Shown here piece after piece: positions 10,690 to 21,223 of a stretch of 64,000 bases of DNA (the stretch's first letter is position 1; each line of letters opens with the position of its first letter). The translations under genes and the position numbers were made by a program. Origin of the DNA: Elephas maximus indicus (lineage: Eukaryota > Chordata > Mammalia > Proboscidea > Elephantidae); NCBI RefSeq assembly GCF_024166365.1, contig NC_064842.1, positions 15,409,001-15,473,000 of the forward strand. The letters run 5' to 3'. Below the pieces are notes generated by a model. The model saw only the letters and a list, made by a program, of their open reading frames with translations. It was not told where the DNA came from and ran no database searches.

Positions 10690-11716
10690 AAAGCTACATT
10701 TTTCCTCTCCCTTGGCTGCTGGCTCTAGGCTGCCCTCCTCCCAGGGCTTGGCTCAGTGTCTTAAACAGAGATAAACAAGACCCTTGGCCTGGTGCAGTGT
10801 GCTCTCCACAGCCCAGCTCAGCTGCATCCAGGCTCGCCTGTCCTGAGTCCAGGTTCATGTCAAGGAAATGGCCAAGGGTGGGAAGGCTGGCAGTCTGCCG
10901 GGCTGTGAGCAAGCAAATGTCAGAGGAAATGTCCCCTGAGGATCTGACCCCATCAGTCCTCAGCCATCCTGCCTCCCAGACTGGTCTCTGCTAATGTGAG
11001 CATGGCTGGAATTTGGGGGAACGTTGTAGGGAAGCCCACGGGAGCCCCATCACTTGGGCAGCTGCTGATGGCAAGTTGGTGGCCGGAACTTTCCCGTTCT
11101 TCGTTGCCTTGGGAGGCCAGCCCTGGAAGAGGAGGGAAGCCATCTGTTTTTCTCTTTCCATCGATCTTCCCTACGTCTTCCCCCCGTATCCCCCTAAGGA
11201 GCAGCCAGGCTGGGGGGTAATGGGCAGGGCAGAGCGGTGTGGGGCACAGGCCTGAGGGAACACATGGACCCTCTGAGCTTCCCCAGGAGGGAGGCATGGA
11301 ATCCCTTGCCTTCACAAGCAAGTGGTATAGCCCTTTTAGCTCTGCTGGCTTGCCTCCTGCCCCAAGGTGCCCAGCTTCGCCCTGCTGTAGGAAACCCCTG
11401 CCCAGGCTCCTCCGAGGCAGTCCCTACATGGGGCCCACTTAGACCTCTGCCCTACACGGGCAAGTGTCACCGCCCTTTTAGCTCCCCTGACAAGCCTCCT
11501 GCCTGAAGGCACTCTGCGGGTCTGGAAACCCATCGCAGCTGTCTCATGCCGTCACTAATGTTACACCTCTTTCTGTCTCCTGGGTCCTTGGTCCAAAGGA
11601 CGTACTCCATTCCAGACTCTTCTTGATAGCAGTGAGGTTCCTTCCAAACCTCTGTGGGATTGGCTCTTTCAAACCTAGCAAGGTGGCAAAACTGAACAAG
11701 TCTGGTGGTAGCCTAT
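10690..11716. other. Intron 1, nothing recognised
   Basis: GC-rich intronic sequence. Many overlapping short open frames arise from composition and none shows a protein signature. Confidence 0.4.
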
Positions 11717-11897
11717 AAAACCAAAAAAAAAAAAAAAAAACCAAACCCATTGCCGTGAGTCAATTCTGACTCATAGTGACCCTACAGGTCAGAGTAGAAC
11801 TGCCCCATAGAGTTTTCAAGGAGCGCCTGGTGGATTTGAACTGCTGACATTTTGGTTAGCAGCCATAGCACTTAACCGCTACGCCACCAGGGTTTCC
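11717..11897 (-). repeat. AfroSINE (short subtype) with A-rich tail
   Basis: The reverse-complement tail starts with a long A run and ACCAAACCCATTGCCGTG. The body contains AGAGTTTTCAAGGAGCGCCTGG, and the head ends at CCACCAGGGTTTCC. Confidence 0.93.
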
Positions 11898-12655
11898 TGT
11901 GGTAGGCATAGTCACCTTATTTGCATAGTAAATGGTCCAGTCACTGCAAGAGTCTTCCAAACCTTTTTTACTTAGTCCCAGCCAATTCATTTTGTAGGAG
12001 TTACAAGATCATGACTAGAAAAGCCATATAAAAGCAATTCACTGCATTGCAGAGCACCAGGCTTTCCTGCTGGTGAGAGTCTGAGTCTGGGTCACTGTCA
12101 GGAAAATGTCAGGCAAACAGCACAGCAGAGGGAGGAGTTTCTAGCATGGATGCCAGAGCCTCAGAATCTCAGGGCTGTGCCACCATCTCAGTCTTTGTTC
12201 TTGAAAAACACTGGAGTTCAGCCTCGTGATGCACTTTGCCAGGGCTTGCACACGGTAAATGCTGAGTCACCGTTAGCTAGCACCTTGCTACAGTGTTAGG
12301 AGCATTTTCCAATTGTGAGGCTCTGACCATGTGCCTGGGTTTGGGGGTGGGAGTCTCCAAGAGCAGGCTGGCTGGCCCACCCCCTCATGTGCTGCAAGCT
12401 CCTGGGTCTGATTCTCATCTTTTTAGACCCAGAAACCTGATTAATATCCCAGTGCACCTGGGGTCCAGGTTCGCCAGTCTTCTTTTTGGGGAAAACTTGC
12501 TGTAGTACCACGTGCCATCTACTCAACCCCTTTCCTGCATCCTATGGTCTCTCTACAAACTAGACAGAGAAGTCGGTTGTGTGTTATTCCTTAAGGAGAA
12601 TTCAGCCATCTTTTTGTTCAAGAATTCTGATAATTTTCTATGCTGTTATTCAGAG
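11898..12655. other. Intron 1, nothing recognised apart from a short L2-like tail
   Basis: Mostly unassigned. A short CACACGGTAAATGCTGAGT piece near 12250 resembles the extreme 3' end of an L2 or MIR element. Confidence 0.35.
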
Positions 12656-13171
12656 AATTTTAAAATTCATTCACTCATTCAACAGACATTTTCTGAGCTT
12701 CTGGTAAATGCCAGGCACTGGGAATACAGAGGGAAGCCAAAGCAGACACAGTCTCTGCCCACAAGAGGCTTACTTCTAGTGGAGGTGCCAGTCTCAATCA
12801 CAGAACCACACAGACCCACATGACAGTGGCAAGGGCTCGAAATAAGAGGTGTGCTGTGCTGAAATAGTCCAAGAGAGGTTGCCTGGAAAGGGCTGCTTGA
12901 TCTGAAACCTGAAGGATGAGCAGGAGTTAATGAAATGAGATGGGGAGGGAAGAGTATTCCAGACAGAGGGAACAGTATTTGCAAAGCCCTGTGGCAGGAG
13001 GGAGCAAGGTGAGTATAAAGTACTGAAAGAAAGTGAGGGAGCTGGACAACGGAGGGCAGAGAGGCTGGCAGGTCAGACCACACAGGGCGTGAAGGCCACG
13101 TTACCAGTGTTTGGTCTCAAGGGCAGTGGGAAGTTATTTACGGTTTTATTAGGGCGTTTGACATGGTCAAG
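12656..13171 (-). mobile_element. L2 LINE fragment
   Basis: It begins with the complement of the L2 3' end (TTCATTCACTCATTCAACAG, then CCAGGCACTGGGAATACAGAG). It continues with blocks often seen in L2-derived sequence (ACCTGAAGGATGAGCAGGAG and CAGAGGGAACAGTATTTGCAAAG). Its continuation is split by an AfroSINE. Confidence 0.6.
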
Positions 13172-13362
13172 ATTCCCCAGGTATTGCAAATGCCTGCAAA
13201 CTGAAAGGTTTGAGGTTCAGTCCACCCAGAGGCAACTTGGAAGAAAGGCCTGGTGATCTACTTCCAAAACATCAGCCACTGAAAACCTACGGAGCACAGT
13301 TCTACTCTGACACACCTTGGGTCTCCGTGAGTCAGAGTCGACTTGCTAGCAGCAGGCTAGGT
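13172..13362 (+). repeat. AfroSINE inserted in L2
   Basis: Sense orientation, from the head CCCCAGGTATTGCAAATG to the tail GAGTCAGAGTCGACTTGCTAGC. The flanking L2-like sequence continues on both sides, so this SINE is younger than its host element. Confidence 0.85.
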
Positions 13363-13760
13363 GTAACATGGCCAGACTTGCCTTTCCAAAAGCTCACCCT
13401 GGCTGCAGAGCAGTAAGTGTGTTGAAGGGGGCAGGGCAGGTGTGCGTGGACCACCTGTGTGGTCCAGGGGAGAGACCCCAGGAACCTGAGCTGGTTTGTG
13501 GTGGTAGAGATGGATTCTAGATGTATTTTGAGGTAGAGCTGCCGGAACTTGCTAATGGGTTGGCTTGGATATGGGTGGGACGGAGGAGAGGGGTGTGAAG
13601 GACATCACCCGGGTTTTGGCTTGGCAGTGGGAGGGTAGATAGTTTACTGTGAGACACAACCCCAGAAGAAGACAGCGTTCAGTGGGACAGGATCACAGTA
13701 CAATTTCAGATTCACTGGAGAAGGCTTTGAGATGCTCAGGAGCAGTCATCAAGTTGGCAG
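13363..13760 (-). mobile_element. L2 LINE fragment, continuation
   Basis: Blocks such as GGATTCTAGATGTATTTTGAGGTAGAG and TTGCTAATGGGTTGGCTTGGAT fit the L2-type sequence seen again near 53640, in the same order. Confidence 0.5.
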
Positions 13761-14149
13761 GTGGGGATCCAGGTCTTAGTTCAGAGGAGGTCTAGGTGAG
13801 AGACGCCCACGTGTCCATCATGTGCACAGCGGTGGCCACAAGCCACGTTCACAGAAAGGATGGCCACATCTGAACACCAGTTTCTGGCACCTACTGTTTC
13901 TCCCATTCACTCAGCCAGGCCAGCTTTGTTTGCCCAGTTTGACATTTGTCACCAGGCCTCTGGCCTTCTGATGCCTGTGGGTTCTGGATTCCCTTTTGTC
14001 CCATGGGCACTTGGGCAGAGAAAGTCAGGCAGAAGACATCCCAGCCGCAGCTGCTTGAGCATGTCTTTCTTGTGTGGTGAAGGCATCCAGTTCACAGTTA
14101 AAGTGGAATCACGGCGAAGACTTGACCTGATGGTTTCATATTTTTAAAA
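13761..14149. other. Intron 1, nothing recognised
   Basis: No exon, RNA gene or named repeat is visible. Confidence 0.35.
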
Positions 14150-14930
14150 CATGTATAATCATTTTATTTTTGAGTAGATAATACATGCAATTGGTAAAAA
14201 AAAAAAATCTTTTCAGGGTACAAAAGCACGTTCAGCGAATGCTTGCTCCGACCCCTTCACTAGCTCCCTAGGTCCCTCCTTGCAGGCAGTCACCGCTGTT
14301 ACCAGTGTCTTAGGGAAACTTCCAGAGATAGCCTTCAGCATGAGTGTATGTGTTCGTTGGTGCAAACAAATGGCGCCTGCTCATCACGTACACTTTTCCG
14401 CACCCTGCTTTTTTCATTTAATTGTGTATCTTAGGAGCTCTGGTTGTGTAGCGGCTAAGAGCCTGGCTGCTAACGAAAAGGTCAGCAGTGAAAATCCACC
14501 AGCCGCTCCTTGGAAACCCTATGGGGCAGTTCCACTCTGTCCTATAGGGTCGTTATGAGTCGGAATCGACTCTCCAGCAGTGGGACTGGTTTGTTTTGTT
14601 TTATATCTTAGAGATCTTTCCGTATCGGCGTATTTAGATTTGCTTTGTTTTTAGTTGCTGTTCCATTGTATGGATTTGTCAGAACTAATTTCACCAGTCC
14701 CCGATTATGGACACTCAGGTGGTTTGCAACCTTCTGCTTTTACCAAAAAAAAAAAAAAAAGTTGTCAATATACTATGTTACTTTACGTAAGTGCAAGTCA
14801 ATATATAATACATTCAGGGGATAAATTCCTATAAGTAGAATTCCTGGGTGGAAGGCTGTGTGTATTTTACATTTGGACAAATATTAAAGATTGCTTTTCA
14901 TCCAACTTTTTATTTAAAGAAGTCTGTGTA
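14150..14930 (-). mobile_element. Old L1 (L1M-type) fragment split by a SINE
   Basis: The reverse complement resembles the old mammalian L1 3' region. Readable pieces are CCATTGTATGGATTTG, CCAGTCCCCGATTATGGACA, GGTGGTTTGCAACC and GATAAATTCCTATAAGTAGAATTCCTGGG. An AfroSINE at 14433-14602 interrupts it. Confidence 0.65.
14433..14602 (+). repeat. AfroSINE (short subtype), near complete
   Basis: A good sense copy. The tRNA-like head GGAGCTCTGGTTGTGTAGCGG carries an A-box-like segment and AAGGTCAGCAGTGAAAATCC is the degenerate B box. The body follows (CCTTGGAAACCCTATGGGGC), then the tail TATGAGTCGGAATCGACTC and a GTTTTGTTTT end. Confidence 0.93.
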
Positions 14931-15269
14931 CTTTGAGCTAAGTGGAATGATACCCTTTCTACCCTCAGGGCTTCATCCCTAAGGGCACCTCTTCAAAAAG
15001 GACCACCTGGTGCATCTGTCTGCTCTCTGAGAACATGCTTTTTATCTGATTAGGGCAGAAGGAAAACCTTATTGGTAATGTCAGTGTTTCAGAGGTAGAA
15101 CATTAATATAGCAAGGAAACTTTTGAAGACTGAGAATTAGTTTTTTTTTTTTTAATTGTACTTTGAGAATTAGTTCTTGAGAGATTGTCTACCTGGGGAC
15201 TTGATATATTTTCTTTCCCCCCTGATTTTCTCAATTAGTTAGGATTATGTTAGGCTTTATATAATTTTT

Positions 15270-15459
15270 GTTGTGGTTGTTAGCTGCCATTGAGCCAGCT
15301 CCTGTGTTAAAATTGAACTGCTCCAGAAGGTTGCCTTGGCTATAATCTTCACAGAAGCAATTAGCCAGGCCTTTTCTTCTGTAGAGCTGCTAGGTGGATT
15401 CAAACCACCGACCTTTGAGTTAGGAACTGATCACAAACCACTTGAGCCACCCAGGCTCC
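15270..15459 (-). repeat. AfroSINE, diverged
   Basis: Reverse orientation, from GTTGTGGTTGTTAGCTGCCATTGAG to GAGCCACCCAGGCTCC. It is more diverged than most copies here. Confidence 0.75.
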
Positions 15460-15719
15460 TTTTAGGCTTTATACAATAGAAAACCTAAAATAACGGTAGC
15501 AAGGCACCAGTCCAAATCTCTTATTTATTTTCCAAAAAAGAAGACTTATCAGCACGTTACAGACCAAATTATAGGAAAATAATTCACTTGCATTTTCAAT
15601 ATCAATCTTAAATCATACATATATTTTAAAACTTGTATTTTTGCCCCAAATGTTACAGAAATACTAAGTTCAATTAAATCATTGGACTAATTTACGTTTT
15701 TGTTTTGTTTTTATTCTCT

Positions 15720-15830
15720 CCTTTTACTTTTTTTTTTTTTAAAGTAGACTATTTTTTGAACAGTTTAGGCTTACAGAAAAATTGTTCAGGAAGTACAGAG
15801 AGCTCCCATACACTCCCCCCCGCCATACTG
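15720..15830 (-). mobile_element. Old L1-like fragment after T-rich tract
   Basis: A poly(T) tract followed by AAAGTAGACTATTTTTTGAACAG and GCTTACAGAAAAATTGTTCAGG resembles the 3' part of old L1 elements in reverse orientation. This is recognition by eye only. Confidence 0.4.
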
Positions 15831-15938
15831 TTCACCGTGGCGTCACTAGGGTTGGTGTCACCCAACGCGTTAACTCATAGTGTCACCCTCGCCACCCATG
15901 TAAGACAGTGGCAAAGGCCCTGAGATTGCAGGGCGCCT

Positions 15939-16672
15939 GTTTGAGAAATAGCAAAGACTCTGCTGTGGTTAGAGGAGAAACAAGTAGAAGAGAAATAGAC
16001 TATAAGAGAGGTAATGGGGGTTGAACATGGAACCTAGAGACTTAGTAAGACAGAGAACAGAGGGGTCCCAAAATCTGCATACGAAGTAACAAGAAATGGG
16101 CCAGGGCACAAAAACAAAGCCATTCCCCAGAAAAATGGGGCAGGGTATCTAAAAATAGCCAGCAACCTTCTTTAAAGTTGCCTTTCAGAAGCAGCTGGAG
16201 AAAACCGGGCCCAGGGACATGCACAGAACATACACCTGTGACCACTGTGTGACCTTCCACCAGGGGCAGTGAGGGGCTACAGCCCCAGCCGGAATCGAAC
16301 CTGGGGAGAGGGAGACTGTGCAGGCGTGACACCCCATAATAAGTCCTGCTAGGAATCCCAGAGGCCTCCAGGATGGGAGCCATCTTGGAAAGCTGCTGCA
16401 GGCGCACCTTAGTTAACATATTCCCGCCTGTGCCTATGAGTAAACATGAATCTTTTCCCGCCCAAGAACTTTTAAAAACTGGGGCCTGTCTTTTATTCTG
16501 TGAGACAGGGGTAAGCGTTGCTCTAGGCCCTCCACCTATCCGTTTGCAAGGCTCTGCAATAAAGCTTTGCTCATGTGGAAAACTATGTGCCTTACCTGCT
16601 CATTCTTGACCAGTGAGAGGCAAGAACCTTATTCTGGTAACACGTGGACCTCTTCTCTTGCCGGCCCCACAA
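15939..16672 (+). mobile_element. Solo LTR of an ERV1-like endogenous retrovirus
   Basis: Noncoding sequence with LTR layout: a TTTTAAAAAC TATA-like element at about 16469, then about 90 bases later the polyadenylation signal AATAAA followed by GCTTTGCTCATGTGG, then a U5-like segment. The ends are uncertain (3' end at about 16641 or 16672) and I found no convincing target-site duplication. No gag, pol or env sequence is seen. It could supply a promoter inside EPHX1 intron 1, but nothing shows that it does. Confidence 0.55.
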
Positions 16673-16829
16673 AATCCTTAGTAATGTTCTTGTGTAGATA
16701 GTAATTCCCTGGACGTAAAAGTGCCTCTCTTTCTGCAAGCCGACGGGCAGGCAGAGACTGGGGTGCTAGGGGATGACCTCCTTCCTGCGGGTTACTGAGT
16801 CCCTGCTCTGGCTCCGTGAGAAGCGCAGC

Positions 16830-17660
16830 GACCCCAGCCCTGAGGTCATGGGGGAAGGGGGCGGAACGTCAGGGGCGCTGGTAGACTGGCCCCAACCCCC
16901 AGGATCCCGGGCGCCTGGATAGAGAGCCGGGAATGGATGGTGGACCCGCACTCCCACTCAGCGCTCACTAACAGCTGGGCCTCCTCTAGGGCCACCTGAG
17001 GCATGCTGCAACCTGGGGGTACCTCCACCGGAGACCCCCTGGCCTTCGAGGTTCCCTTTTGGCACATGGATTTGCTGGCTCTTTGACGTGTCAGAGAAAT
17101 TGGCAGCCAGTTGGGCTGCGAGGTAGCTCCGGGTGGCAATGGAAAGGGTTAGAGCGAAGCTCTCGGGCTAGGGAGGGGAAGGGGCCTTGGAACAGAGGGG
17201 GCTTCTCGCGCCGTGCGCCCCCTCATCCCAGGCTGGCGTGCATGCGATTGGCACATCCCTCCAGGGGCAGTGCTCACGCGGCCCGTCCCCGCCCCACCTG
17301 GAGAAAGGCGCAGTTCCTGGGAGTTGGCGTGAGAAGGGCGGAGATGGCCACCCAACTCCTGGGCCCAGCGCGGGTCCTGGCGCAGTCGCGGACGGGGGAA
17401 GGGCAGTGTCTCAAGGGCGGTGGGAGGGAGGGAGATCTGCCGCCAAGCCGCGCCTAGAGGCCTGGCCGGAGCCCCGCGGGTGCGCCCTTAGATGGAGGAC
17501 TAGGGCGCTGCACAGGGCCCAGGCTGGCGTGCGCGCTTGGCTCCTGCTTGCAAGCCGGCGCCTGCATGTATCCGCGCTTTGGGCAGGACGCGCAGCTCCA
17601 GCACTGCCTGGCTGCCTCGCACGCTGTCACCTCCTCAGACAGTGTCACCCCGCACCTCCC
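16830..17660. promoter_or_regulatory. CpG-rich block inside intron 1
   Basis: GC-rich DNA with frequent CpG, densest at about 17120-17620, flanked by AT-rich repeats. Open frames on both strands follow from the composition and show no protein family signature. It may be a CpG island acting as an alternative promoter or enhancer for EPHX1 or for a noncoding transcript. No TATA box or clear first-exon donor was identified. Confidence 0.5.
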
Positions 17661-17705
17661 TAGAGACGTCACCGTTTGTCCTATAATATCTTGCATTTCT
17701 GTGAT

Positions 17706-17918
17706 ACATTTGTTACAGTTGATGAACCAGTATTTATCTTTTCAACAGTGCTGAGAACAAAGCACCTATTTTACTTGGTCTCCTAAGTTTAAAACTTTCC
17801 TTTGGAAGTCAGACCCAGAAAGATAAAAGTAAAATAAATAGCTCCACTTGCATCATCTGTGACTTGCAAACATTTCACGTTTAATCAGTCTTTTAACTGT
17901 TCAGGTCACTATATTCTC
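17706..17918 (+). repeat. Outer left arm of a fold-back inverted repeat
   Basis: This segment reappears in inverted orientation at about 19291-19519 with roughly ten substitutions and one T-rich insertion. It is not a recognised transposon. Confidence 0.9.
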
Positions 17919-18035
17919 AACTAACTTCTTCAACTTGCACACTCATTCCTGATTTTCTTCCAGGTTTCATAAATGCATGCCCAGAACGTGACTTTGGTAT
18001 AAAAAAAATTTATTAGGAAATTAAACTGTGTATAA

Positions 18036-18161
18036 AGTCGTTGCGGTCCATTCCGACTCATAGCAATCCTGTAGGCAAAGCAGAACTATCTCATAGGGTT
18101 TCCTAGAAGTGACTGGTGGATTTGAACTGGGAGCTCTTAACCACTACACCACTTTTCCTAC
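18036..18161 (-). repeat. AfroSINE, partial
   Basis: The reverse-complement body is readable: TCGTTGCGGTCCATTCCGACTCATAG and CATAGGGTTTCCTAGAAG, ending at CTTAACCACTACACCAC. Confidence 0.85.
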
Positions 18162-18438
18162 AGTTGTCGCTCATCATTAGGTTTCCTTCTAAGCTCAGCA
18201 TCTGGTAACTAAATGACCATTAGCCACTAGTCACTGTGTTTAAAATCAGCCATGAGTCAGAGCTTCCCCAATGGCAACTAACCAACAACAAATTTTATGA
18301 CAAGAAAAAAATACACTGTCCTTGTGAGGCAGACTTATTTCCTTGGGGAAGGTAACCATGACCCCCCCCCCAAAAATAATGCTTTCATTCTGAAAGGCTC
18401 CCAGCCACCACCCCAGCTTTTCCAGCACAATTATTTTT

Positions 18439-18967
18439 AAATAATTTTTGTTGTGCTTTATTTAAAGTTTACAAATCAAGTCAGTGTCTCACATATAAAC
18501 TTATATACACCTTACCATATACTCGCATTTACTCTCCCCCTAATGAGTCAACCCGCTCCCTCCTTCCAGTCTCTCTTTTCGTGACCATTTTGCCAGTTTC
18601 TAACCCTCTCTACCCTCCCATCTCCCCTGCAGACAGGAGATGCCAACACAGTCTCAAGTGTCCACCTGATACAAGTAGCTCACTCTTCATCAGCATCTCT
18701 CTCCTACCCATTGTCCAGTCCATTCCATGTCTGATGAGTTGTCTTCGGGAATGGTTCCTATCCTGGGCCAACAGAAGGTTTGGGGACCATGACTGCCGGG
18801 ATTTCTCTAGTCTCAGTGAGACCATTAAGTCTGGTCTTTTTATGAGAATGTGGGGTCCGCATCCCACTGTTCTCCTGCTCCCTCAGGGGTTCTCTGTTGT
18901 GCTCCCTGTCAGGGCAGTCATTGGTTGTGGCCGGACACCATCTAGTTCTTCTAATCTCAGGATGACC
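18439..18967 (-). mobile_element. L1 3'UTR fragment
   Basis: The reverse-orientation L1 3' end, starting GTTGTGCTTTATTTAAAGTTTACAAATC. It is collinear with the L1 3'UTR at 19519 onward (CTCTCCCCCTAATGAG, GTCTCAAGTGTCCACC, CAGACCATTAAG-like and CACCATCTAGTTCTTCT). It is 5'-truncated. Confidence 0.85.
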
Positions 18968-19120
18968 AGCACAATTATTTTGTCAGTATCATGGAGAGTG
19001 CATTACAAAGAAAAACCACAAAAAAACTAGTTGGCTAAAATATATTTCTGCAATTTCTAGAGGGTCGCTTAAGCTCTAATTTCAGGTGCTAGCATGATAA
19101 AGCAGGCGCTCTCATTTTGT

Positions 19121-19291
19121 ATTTTCTTCCTTCTGAATTTTTCATGGTGTTTGCTAAATGCTGGGTTTTTTTTTTAATTGTGCTTTCAGTGAAAGTTTAC
19201 ATGATACTGCAAAAACTCAACTTTCACTGAAAGCACAATTAAAAAAAAAAAGCAGCATTTAGGAAACACCATGAAAAATTAAGAAGGAAGT
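19121..19291. repeat. Inner hairpin of the fold-back structure
   Basis: The left inner arm is 19121-19195 and the right inner arm is 19221-19291. They are near-perfect inverted copies around a spacer of about 25 bases. The arm includes an L1 3' terminus (TTTTAATTGTGCTTTCAGTGAAAG) and adjoining host DNA (TTTTTCATGGTGTTT). Confidence 0.92.
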
Positions 19292-19519
19292 GAAAATATA
19301 GTGACCTGAACAGTTAAAAGACTGATTAAATGTGAAATATTTGCAAGTCACAGGTAATGCAAGCGGAGCTATTTATTTTACTTTTGTCTTTCTGGGTCTG
19401 ACTTCCAAAGGAAAGTTTTAAACTTAGGAAAAAAAAAAACTTAGGAGGCCAAGTAAAATAGGTGCTTTGTTCTTAGCACTGTTGAAAAGATAAATATTGG
19501 TTCATCAACTGTAACAAAT
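19200..19519 (-). repeat. Inverted copy of flanking DNA inside L1 3'UTR
   Basis: About 320 bases that break the L1 3'UTR between GTGAAAGTTTAC and TATACACCTTGC, replacing about 30 L1 bases that are present in the copies at 18439 and 20953. The content is three local pieces, all in opposite orientation: 22 bases of L1 (copy of 21378-21399), then the inner arm (copy of 19121-19195), then the outer arm (copy of 17706-17918). Confidence 0.88.
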
Positions 19520-20380
19520 ATACACCTTATATACACCTTGCTATATACTCCTAATTGCTCTCCCCCTAATGAGACAGCACACTCCTTCCCTCCACTCTCT
19601 CTTTTTGTGTCCATTCCACCAGCTTCTGACCGCCTCTGCCCTCTGATTTCCCCTCCAGACAGGTGATAACCAACATAGTCTCATGTGTCTACTTGATCCA
19701 AGAAGCTCATTCTTCACCAGTATCATTTTCTATCCCATTGACCAGTCCAATCCCTGTCTGAAGAGTTGGCTTTGGGAATGGTTCCTGTCTTGAGATAATA
19801 GAAGGTCTGGGGACCATGACCACCAGGTTGCTTCTGGTCTCAGTCAGACCATTAAGTCTGGTCTTTTTACGAGAATTTGGGATCTGTATTTTTTTTATTC
19901 CACTGCTCTCCTGCTCCTTCAGGAGTCTTCTGTTGTGTTCCCTGTCGGGGCAGTCATCAGTTGTAGCCAGGCACCATCTAGTTCTTCTGGCCTCAGGTTT
20001 ATGTGGCCCTTTCTGTCTCTTGGGCTCATAGTTACCTTGTGTCTTTGGTATTCTTCATTCTCCTTTGCTCCAGATGGATTGAGACCAATTGATGCATCTT
20101 AGATGGCCGCTTGCTAGCATTTAAGCCCCCAGACGCCACTCTTCAAAGTGGGATGCAGAATGTTTTCTTAATACATTTTATTATGCCAATTGACTTAGAT
20201 GTCCCCTGAAACCATAGTCCCCAAACCCCTGAGCCTGCTACGCTGGCCTTCAAAGCTTTCAGTTTATTCAGGAAACTTCTTTGCTTCTGGTTTAGTTCAG
20301 TTGTGCTGACCTCTCTGGTACTGTGTCTTGTCTTTCCCCTCACCTAAAATAGTTCTTACCTGTCTAATTAGTGAAAACCC

Positions 20381-20407
20381 CTCTCCCTCCCTCCCTCCCT
20401 CCCCCCC
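20381..20407 (+). repeat. (CCCT)n simple repeat in L1 3'UTR
   Basis: A short pyrimidine-rich tandem repeat, part of the L1 3'UTR on the opposite strand, where it reads as a purine tract. Confidence 0.85.
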
Positions 20408-20952
20408 TCGTAGCCATCAAGGAATATTATCTTCTCTAAACTATTTCTCGAGTTCTTATAATAGTGGTTTTATACAATATTTGTCCTTTTGCAACTGACT
20501 AATTTCACTCAGCATAATGCCTTCCAGATTCCTCCATGTTATGAAATGTTTCACAGATTCATCACTGTTCTTTATCCAAGTGTAGTATTCCATTGTGTGA
20601 ATATACCGTGATTTATTTATCCATTCCTCCATTGATGGGCACCTTGGTTGATTCCATTTTTTTGCTGTCGTAAACAGTGCTGCAGTGAACATGGGTATGC
20701 AAATATCTGTTCGTGTAAAGGCTCTTATTTGTCTAGGATATATTCCAAGGACTGGGATTGCTAGATCTTGTGGTAGTTCTAGCTTTTTAAGGAAGCGCCA
20801 AATCGATTTCCAAAGTGGTTGTACCATTTGACATTCCCAACAGCAGTGTAGAAGTGTTCCAATCTCTCCACGACTTCTCCAACATTTATTGTTTTGTGTT
20901 TTTTGGATTAATACCACCCTTGTTGGAGTGAGATGAAATCTCATTGTAGTTT

Positions 20953-21223
20953 TTTTTTTTTATTAACTTTTATTAAGCTTCAAGTGAACCTTTACAAATC
21001 CAATCAGTCTGTCACATGTAAGTTTACATACATCTTACTCCGTACTCCCACCTGCTCTTCCCCTATTGAGTCAGCCCTTTCAGTCTCTCCTTTCGTGACA
21101 ATTTTGCCAGCTTCCCTCTCTCTCTATCCTCCCATCCCCCCTCCAGACAAGAGCTGCCATGGCACTCTCAAGTGTCCACCTGATATAATTAGCTCGCTCT
21201 TCATCAGCATCTCTCTCCCACCG
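20953..21223 (-). mobile_element. Nested 5'-truncated L1 insertion with TSD
   Basis: A younger L1 3'UTR fragment, about 270 bases with its poly(A) at the low-coordinate end, inserted into the ORF2 part of the older L1. The target duplication GAAATCTCATTGTAGTTT is present at about 20935-20952 and again at 21224-21241. The host ORF2 frame resumes after it. Confidence 0.92.

Noticed and set aside
14433-14505. tRNA gene (A- and B-box-like motifs)
   Set aside because: It belongs to an AfroSINE head. The boxes are degenerate and no cloverleaf with a plausible anticodon is apparent.
17706-19519. Inverted repeat as a sequencing or assembly hairpin artefact
   Set aside because: The arms differ by about ten substitutions and an insertion, and the copy skips 1.2 kb. 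An artefact would be near identical and contiguous.
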